DNA of 64,000 nt from JAGQPD01 sp020426865 (GTDB lineage Bacteria; Planctomycetota; Planctomycetia; Pirellulales; Pirellulaceae). The stretch is from NCBI GenBank assembly GCA_041399065.1, contig JAWKTN010000004.1:124001-188000 (forward strand). Direction: 5' to 3'. Shown here in pieces: positions 59,378-64,000 of this stretch (positions are counted from its first letter, which is position 1; every line of letters starts with the position of its first letter). A program made the position numbers and the translations under genes. Below the pieces are notes generated by a model, which searched no databases, had not been told where the DNA came from, and worked only from the letters and a program-made list of their open reading frames with translations.

Positions 59378-60496
59378 ATGAAGTTAACATTCGGCCCTTG
59401 CCTGGAGCATGGTTGTTGTATGCACGATCGTGGTGTTTGGAGCGTAAGTCTCGGGCATTGGGGCAATGTGCATGTTCGGCTGCACATGGTTTTTCTATTG
59501 TTCGCCGCCTTTACGTTCTATTTGGGATGGCAGGGCGACCAGCAACATGGCGGCAATTCGATGATTTGGATCGGGGTGATCTCGGTCTTGATCTTGTTTA
59601 TCAGCGTTGTGTTGCATGAATTAGGGCATTACTTTGCGGCGCAGCGGTTGGGTGGACATCTCGACACGATCGTAATTGGTCCGCTGGGTGGATTGAGGCC
59701 GGCGCGGGTGCCACACGATCCGCAAGGTGAACTCCTGGCGGTACTGGCCGGACCGCTGACGAATCTTGTCGTCACGTTGATTTGTCTTGCCGCCATTCTC
59801 ATTGACCAGACAACGTCGATCCAGGGGTTGTGGAATCCGATTGCACCCGATGGCTTGTTAGGACCGGCTGGTTTGGAGATCGAGATCAATTGGCTGATCA
59901 TCGTCCGATTGACGTGTTGGATCAATTGGATGTTGGTCTTGTTCAATTTGTTGCCGGCGTTTCCCTTTGATGGCGCGCGAGCTGTGCTGGCGATTTGCAT
60001 GGCGGCGAAACCAGATCTTGAATATCGCCGTGCTGCCCAGTTGGTGGCACTTGTCGCAAAGGTTTTTGCATTTGTTTTAGTGATGCTGGCGTGGGCGTCG
60101 CGCGACGCATTTTCCAACTACTCTGCGGTGCCTGCCTGGTTGGCGCTGACGATCATGGCAATCTTTGTATTCTTCGCGGCTCGGGTCGAAGAGTTTCCCA
60201 CCGAGCCTGCCGAGGCAGAGGACGACTTGTTTGGCTACGATTTCTCGCAAGGGTACACGAGCCTTGAGCGAAGCAGCCAGCGTCACGGTCGTTCGCGCGG
60301 CTTGCTAAGCCAATGGTTGGAACAAAAACGACTGGAACGACGTGCCCGTCAGGCCGAACGCGAGGCTTCCGAGGAAGCTCAAATGGACGTGATCTTGCAG
60401 CGACTTCACGAGGTTGGGATGGATGGTCTGACCGCCAAGGAGCAGACGATCCTCAAACGCGTTAGTGCCCGCTATCGAAGTCGCGAAAAGAAGTAA
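59378..60496 (+). CDS. M50-family site-2 protease-like membrane protein
   Basis: 372 residues. The zinc motif HELGH (His80, Glu81, His84) sits in a membrane helix (VVLHELGHYFAAQRLGGH), and the third ligand region is LVLFNLLPAFPFDGARAVLA (NLLPAFPFDG, Asp). LAGPLTNLVVTLICLAAILI is the conserved loop-helix. Six hydrophobic segments are visible. There is no PDZ or CBS domain; the C-terminal 110 residues are charged and helical (QWLEQKRLERRARQAEREAS), ending in TAKEQTILKRVSARYRSREK, as in rhomboid/M50 planctomycete proteins. Regulated intramembrane proteolysis is likely, with target unknown. Confidence 0.88.
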   Translation: MKLTFGPCLEHGCCMHDRGVWSVSLGHWGNVHVRLHMVFLLFAAFTFYLGWQGDQQHGGNSMIWIGVISVLILFISVVLHELGHYFAAQRLGGHLDTIVIGPLGGLRPARVPHDPQGELLAVLAGPLTNLVVTLICLAAILIDQTTSIQGLWNPIAPDGLLGPAGLEIEINWLIIVRLTCWINWMLVLFNLLPAFPFDGARAVLAICMAAKPDLEYRRAAQLVALVAKVFAFVLVMLAWASRDAFSNYSAVPAWLALTIMAIFVFFAARVEEFPTEPAEAEDDLFGYDFSQGYTSLERSSQRHGRSRGLLSQWLEQKRLERRARQAEREASEEAQMDVILQRLHEVGMDGLTAKEQTILKRVSARYRSREKK

Positions 60497-60524
60497 CTCG
60501 TCGAGCGTAGGCTGGGGGTGGTGT

Positions 60525-61013
60525 ATGGCTCGTGATGAATCCGATCGCGAGGACTTGTTGCGTGAAGCGACGGCACTTGTTGCTCGAGTGGAGCTATCGC
60601 TGCCAGAACACGACGACCACTGGGTCGCGGGCTTCCGCCGCAATGGCGCGGTGAGCTTGTTCTTTGGTGTCGATCCGGTGTTGCAGTTCAATAGCATGAA
60701 CGAGCTTCGGCGCGCTTTCGTTCAAGGAACTCTCTACAAGGCAGAGGGTGGCCGGTTGGTGCGTTTGGTACGGGTTCGTGCGGAAGGCGAGGTTGTCTTG
60801 TCGCGATCCGAGCCAGTCGACGCGGAACAGGCACAGTTGTTGGCGATGATGCGCGACCGAGTGCGGGAACTGGCCCAGCTGCTGGCGGCGGCGCAATACC
60901 GGGTGATTGGCGAGGTTCCTGAAGGTGCTCATGTCGTCGAACGGCTGTGCGATTGGCTAGAGAAATTGCCGACGCCGTTCGGGGTCGCCGAGGCCCCAAA
61001 CGTTGGTGTGTGA
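60525..61013 (+). CDS. Conserved hypothetical protein
   Basis: About 162 residues from ATG 60525 with a G-rich ribosome site. DHWVAGFRRNGAVSLFFGVD, PVLQFNSMNELRRAFVQGTL, YKAEGGRLVRLVRVRAEGEV and QLLAMMRDRVRELAQLLAAA show an alpha/beta front half and a long C-terminal helix. I associate this pattern with an uncharacterised family found in planctomycetes, but cannot verify it. No signal peptide or membrane segment. It lies 28 bases after the M50 gene on the same strand, so co-expression is probable, and it is convergent with ygfZ. Confidence 0.65.
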   Translation: MARDESDREDLLREATALVARVELSLPEHDDHWVAGFRRNGAVSLFFGVDPVLQFNSMNELRRAFVQGTLYKAEGGRLVRLVRVRAEGEVVLSRSEPVDAEQAQLLAMMRDRVRELAQLLAAAQYRVIGEVPEGAHVVERLCDWLEKLPTPFGVAEAPNVGV

Positions 61014-61026
61014 AGAGTCGAGACGG

Positions 61027-62085
61027 TTACATCAACTCGAGCATCCGTCCCGTCCCGGTCGACAAGGGCTTTCGCGATTTGATCGCCTCGTGCCGGATTG
61101 TCGCCAGCGCCAGCAGACGCTGCTGCGACGGTGAATAGGTTGCTGAGGTAATTGTGCCGACCGCCTTTTGTTTGTCGTCGGCGAAGACATCTGTGCCGAT
61201 CAGTTGATCGGCGGTTTCCAGCGAGATGGTATCGTCGCTGGGGGAGTTGACCAATGCGGCCTGGATCATCTTGCGGTTAACGTGCCCGAGCGCGTCGATG
61301 CGAGCGACTGTTTCTTGTCCCAAGTAGCAGCCTTTGGCAAAGCTGATCGCTTGAGCGTCCCGATTGATCTCTTGCGGCAAGCTCTTCGATGTCATGTCGG
61401 TGCCAAACCAGGGATAGCCTCGTTCGATCCGCAAGGTATGAAACGTCGTTAGCGACGCCTTGGGGATCTGCGATCGGTGCAGTTCGTCCGGTAACCATTC
61501 ATGCGATGTCGACGGAGCGGCAATTAAAAAGCACGAATCGCCCAGCATCGGGTCTCGTGCAACGAACACGGTGTGACTGGACACTGTCACGTGGCGGTTG
61601 GCATAGGGTTGACTGGCAGATGGTTCACTGGCAGATGGTTGATTGGCCAAGTCTCCCAGCAGTTGGGGTAAGAATTCCGCGGCCTTTGGGCCTGATACGC
61701 AGGCCCAAACCATGTGTGGTGCGCTAATGTCCTTGACCTCGACATCTTCGGTGATCAGGTATTTATCGAAGTGCCGCAGCAGAGCTTCCTGTTGGTTGGG
61801 CACCGTCAGCAGCAACAGGGAGCTTTCTTGGCAAAAGACCGTTCCATGACCGATGGTATGGCCTTGGACATCGGTAAGAAACGTCTCGCACCCCTGTCCC
61901 GCCGTAAGACGTTTGATGTGGTTGGTTGTGAGGTTGTGAAGAAACTGAGTGCGATCGCTGCCGGTAAACTGGATGGCCGTTAGATCGCTAAGATCGAACC
62001 AGACGGCGGACGTTGTGGCATGGAAGTATTCATCACCGATTGCTGATTTGTTGACGGGAGTGGTATTGGGAGTGGATTCCGTCAT
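61027..62085 (-). CDS. ygfZ: Folate-binding YgfZ/GcvT-like protein
   Basis: About 352 residues from ATG 62085, which overlaps the upstream gene's stop by four bases (ATGA); a frame extension to 62118 is less likely. FDLSDLTAIQFTGSDRTQFL and HNLTTNHIKRLTAGQGCETF match the GcvT-type domain. The signature KGCYLGQETVARIDALGHVN (K-G-C-Y-x-G-Q-E) with the reactive Cys defines YgfZ/IBA57. Members use tetrahydrofolate to support repair or synthesis of Fe-S clusters in certain enzymes. Radical-SAM Fe-S proteins such as MtaB and MqnC in this window would be typical clients, though that is inference. Confidence 0.9.
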   Translation of the reverse strand: MTESTPNTTPVNKSAIGDEYFHATTSAVWFDLSDLTAIQFTGSDRTQFLHNLTTNHIKRLTAGQGCETFLTDVQGHTIGHGTVFCQESSLLLLTVPNQQEALLRHFDKYLITEDVEVKDISAPHMVWACVSGPKAAEFLPQLLGDLANQPSASEPSASQPYANRHVTVSSHTVFVARDPMLGDSCFLIAAPSTSHEWLPDELHRSQIPKASLTTFHTLRIERGYPWFGTDMTSKSLPQEINRDAQAISFAKGCYLGQETVARIDALGHVNRKMIQAALVNSPSDDTISLETADQLIGTDVFADDKQKAVGTITSATYSPSQQRLLALATIRHEAIKSRKPLSTGTGRMLELM

Positions 62086-63317
62086 GTTGTCGCTCGCTGT
62101 TGTTCGACGTGGGGGCAAGCATATTGCGAGTTTTCGAGGATGGCCCAGGCATCGTATTCGCGGCCGAGACAGGAGATTTCGCTTGCGCTGCCGATCGAGC
62201 CGACGCCAAGGTCTTCGACGACTTCGGCCTTCAAACCGCTATGCAGGTAGACTCGTACTCGCTGCATGGCTTCCAGCAATTGCAAAGCAGGGACTGCGTC
62301 GATCGTGGACGCGTTGCGAATTGCATGGTTGCGCGCCGAGGATTCCATCGCCGAGACGACTCGCTGCATTGCAGGACCGGGATGACGATCGATCTGGCTT
62401 GCCACCACGATCGCTCCACCATCGTCGACGATCCGCAGGGCCGCATGGATGGTACGAGCAAAGTTGTCCCAATTCTGGCATTGTGCGTTGCCGGAGATTC
62501 CGGCAACCACCAGCCCGACTTTGCTAGGGATCGTGAAATCCCACGCGGTTGATGACATTCGTTCGCCGTCCTGGGTTACGGCATCGACGTCGCCGGCCAA
62601 GACGTGTAACAAGGTGTCGTTACCGCCGGGAATTACTTGCACCGTAAATCGAGCACCCAATAGCCATGCCGCCTCTTCGACCTCGCGGCGTCGTTGGTCC
62701 AATCGCTTGGGGTGCAAGAGTGTGTCCGGTTTGGTGAATCGTTCTTGAGTGCGAGCATCGGCGAAGGTGGGGAAGATACCGGAGTACAATCCCAAGTTGC
62801 CTAACCCCTGCCTCGGTTTAACGACACCTATGGGGATTGCCAAATCAGCGTCGCAGATGAGACGATTGATGTAGATCGGCTGGCCATCTCGTGATGTTGC
62901 CAGATACTCCAATTGCGAAGGCTCGCTGGGGGTGTGGCCGGTGACCTTTATGTGTCGCCGCGCGCTCGGTGGTATAAGGCTCAAGAACCACTCGCCGCGC
63001 GGTTGAGGGTCGGCGGTTACGACCGTAATGTCTTCCGGTTCAGTGACTCCGTCCAGCAGCGCGCCGATTACGCCTGACAGCACCGCCGGTGCTTGAGGGA
63101 CGTCGCGGTCAAGTGCCAACACGATGCGATCGCCCGGAACCGTTGCCTGGTTGAGCGGTGGATATTGCAATGGATCGACCAGCGCGGCAGCGACCGCCGC
63201 CTCGGGATCGTCCAACGGTTCCCCAGCGGGCACGCCGGTCCGGAAAACCTGGACGTGCGCCCCCGCTCGTAATGCGATCTGTTGATCGTTCCCGAATCGA
63301 AGATGGCTCTCAGTCAT
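62082..63317 (-). CDS. LarA-like (DUF2088) protein, divergent active site
   Basis: 411 residues. PGDRIVLALDRDVPQAPAVL, DITVVTADPQPRGEWFLSLI, HIKVTGHTPSEPSQLEYLAT and CDADLAIPIGVVKPRQGLGN follow the plan of nickel-dependent lactate racemase LarA. In LarA this last region has a His and a Lys that attaches the nickel-pincer cofactor (GxxGGxK); here the text reads QGLGNLGLYSGIFPTFADAR, without that Lys. So it is probably not a standard racemase. The C-terminal domain (GISGNAQCQNWDNFARTIHA, AAMRIV-like ALRIVDDGGAIVVASQIDRH) is retained. It is translationally coupled to ygfZ. Confidence 0.72.
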   Translation of the reverse strand: MTESHLRFGNDQQIALRAGAHVQVFRTGVPAGEPLDDPEAAVAAALVDPLQYPPLNQATVPGDRIVLALDRDVPQAPAVLSGVIGALLDGVTEPEDITVVTADPQPRGEWFLSLIPPSARRHIKVTGHTPSEPSQLEYLATSRDGQPIYINRLICDADLAIPIGVVKPRQGLGNLGLYSGIFPTFADARTQERFTKPDTLLHPKRLDQRRREVEEAAWLLGARFTVQVIPGGNDTLLHVLAGDVDAVTQDGERMSSTAWDFTIPSKVGLVVAGISGNAQCQNWDNFARTIHAALRIVDDGGAIVVASQIDRHPGPAMQRVVSAMESSARNHAIRNASTIDAVPALQLLEAMQRVRVYLHSGLKAEVVEDLGVGSIGSASEISCLGREYDAWAILENSQYACPHVEQQRATT

Positions 63318-63544
63318 AAGCGATGCGATCGAATCAAATGGTATCCAATGGATTGGCTCGGGGAGCGAAGGTGAGTCGTGGTTGACCCTGGCTTTTTTAT
63401 TGTATGCGTCGTGGGCCGACCAGCAACCGCGGTACCCCAGCGGCGAACGGGATAAAGGCGAGCTTTACGCAAGTGGAAAAATCCTGAATAATTGCCGGTC
63501 AGTGTGATCCCGGTTGAGGGATTGCTAGCAGAGGAAAGGACTCC

Positions 63545-64000
63545 ATGAAGCAAAAACGCAAGATAGCGCCTGATGTGCCGCGGCGTTTTCCCGGTCAGTT
63601 GGTCGTGGTGGCAACGGTCCTGGCATCATTGGCCGGTGTCGCGTGGCAGCAAGGGTGGTTTCCTCGATTGGCGCAATCGCCGATGACGCCACAAGCGATT
63701 GAATCCACTCAAGTCCGGGAAGCAGATATTGATCCACGGACAATCCTCCAGGAGATGATTGCGGCCTATCGCAACGTGAGGCAATATCGCGACCGCGCGA
63801 TGTTGCGATTGCGGACGGATCGTGGCGGACGGGTGACCGAGGAAGAGACAGTCGTCGTCACTTCGTTTTCACGACCCAATCGCATCGCATTGGACGTGCA
63901 TCAAGGGCCGGTGACGATCCGTTTGGTAAGCGACGGGAAGGTCGCCACGGCGCAGGTTAGCGATCCATCGATTCGCGACTTCGACCATCAAGTTGTCGAG
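63545..64000 (+). CDS. LolA/DUF2092-like envelope protein, N-terminal part
   Basis: The gene continues past the right edge; 152 residues are visible. ATG 63545 follows GAGGAAAGGA. A membrane anchor or signal (LVVVATVLASLAGVAWQQGW) is followed by DPRTILQEMIAAYRNVRQYR, DRAMLRLRTDRGGRVTEEET and VVTSFSRPNRIALDVHQGPV. This pattern (short helix, then beta strands with a phrase like FSRPNRIAL) fits DUF2092/LolA-like lipid- or lipoprotein-binding folds. In planctomycetes such proteins may carry a C-terminal redoxin domain, which would be outside the window. Confidence 0.7.
   Translation, partial: MKQKRKIAPDVPRRFPGQLVVVATVLASLAGVAWQQGWFPRLAQSPMTPQAIESTQVREADIDPRTILQEMIAAYRNVRQYRDRAMLRLRTDRGGRVTEEETVVVTSFSRPNRIALDVHQGPVTIRLVSDGKVATAQVSDPSIRDFDHQVVE

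Overview
The window reads as chromosomal DNA of a planctomycete, probably a Pirellulales-type relative of Rhodopirellula or Blastopirellula. The grounds are four PEP-CTERM secreted proteins, a DUF1080 plus glucose/sorbosone-dehydrogenase fusion, a sulfatase next to a heparan-type acetyltransferase family, futalosine-pathway menaquinone genes, a single-domain ClpS, many small divergent or convergent operons, and abundant palindromic repeats. This is inference from family content; there is no rRNA to confirm it.

1-13.1 kb is an exopolysaccharide locus: a partial GT4 glycosyltransferase, a methyltransferase, a GT2 glycosyltransferase, a UDP-sugar 4,6-dehydratase-like enzyme, a Wzz/GumC-type co-polymerase, a Wza-type export lipoprotein, rfbC and rfbD for dTDP-rhamnose, a HAD phosphatase, an SDR, the initiating polyprenyl-phosphate sugar transferase and a second coiled-coil Wzz-like protein. 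13.3-20.2 kb holds an unrecognised two-part protein, a response regulator fused to an RsbW-like ATPase, the DUF1080 fusion, mqnC-mqnA and tRNA-Lys. 20.7-27.3 kb is a NhaR-like regulator followed upstream by a TolC/HlyD/ABC export operon whose ABC ATPase has lost its key catalytic residues. A Na,K-ATPase-like P-type pump follows (27.7-30.5 kb).

31-34.9 kb has a pseudo-receiver protein, a small basic protein and three tandem paralogous PEP-CTERM proteins closed by a strong terminator. 35.1-38.5 kb is an mrfA-mrfB (YprA/YprB) DNA-repair pair.

38.5-48.3 kb is accessory, gene-poor and full of debris: a glycosidase-like remnant, two paralogous small secreted proteins with a third C-terminal fragment, a dense GC hairpin field with a 42-base inverted repeat, and a broken leucine-rich-repeat gene. 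It also holds a stretch that looks like integron gene cassettes without an integrase. Two attC-like sites (45565-45656 and 46405-46495) end cassettes carrying a DUF6932 gene pair and a RelE-type toxin-antitoxin pair. In each cassette the start is complementary to the R'' box of its own attC, as expected for circularised cassettes. This is the most interesting system in the window.

48.3-64 kb returns to housekeeping: tRNA-Arg, sulfatase, mtaB-clpS, an M20 peptidase, serS, a dockerin/PEP-CTERM protein, an acetyltransferase-family membrane protein, an M29 aminopeptidase, a Nudix hydrolase, an M50 protease, a YgfZ folate-binding protein, a LarA-like protein and the start of a LolA-like envelope protein.
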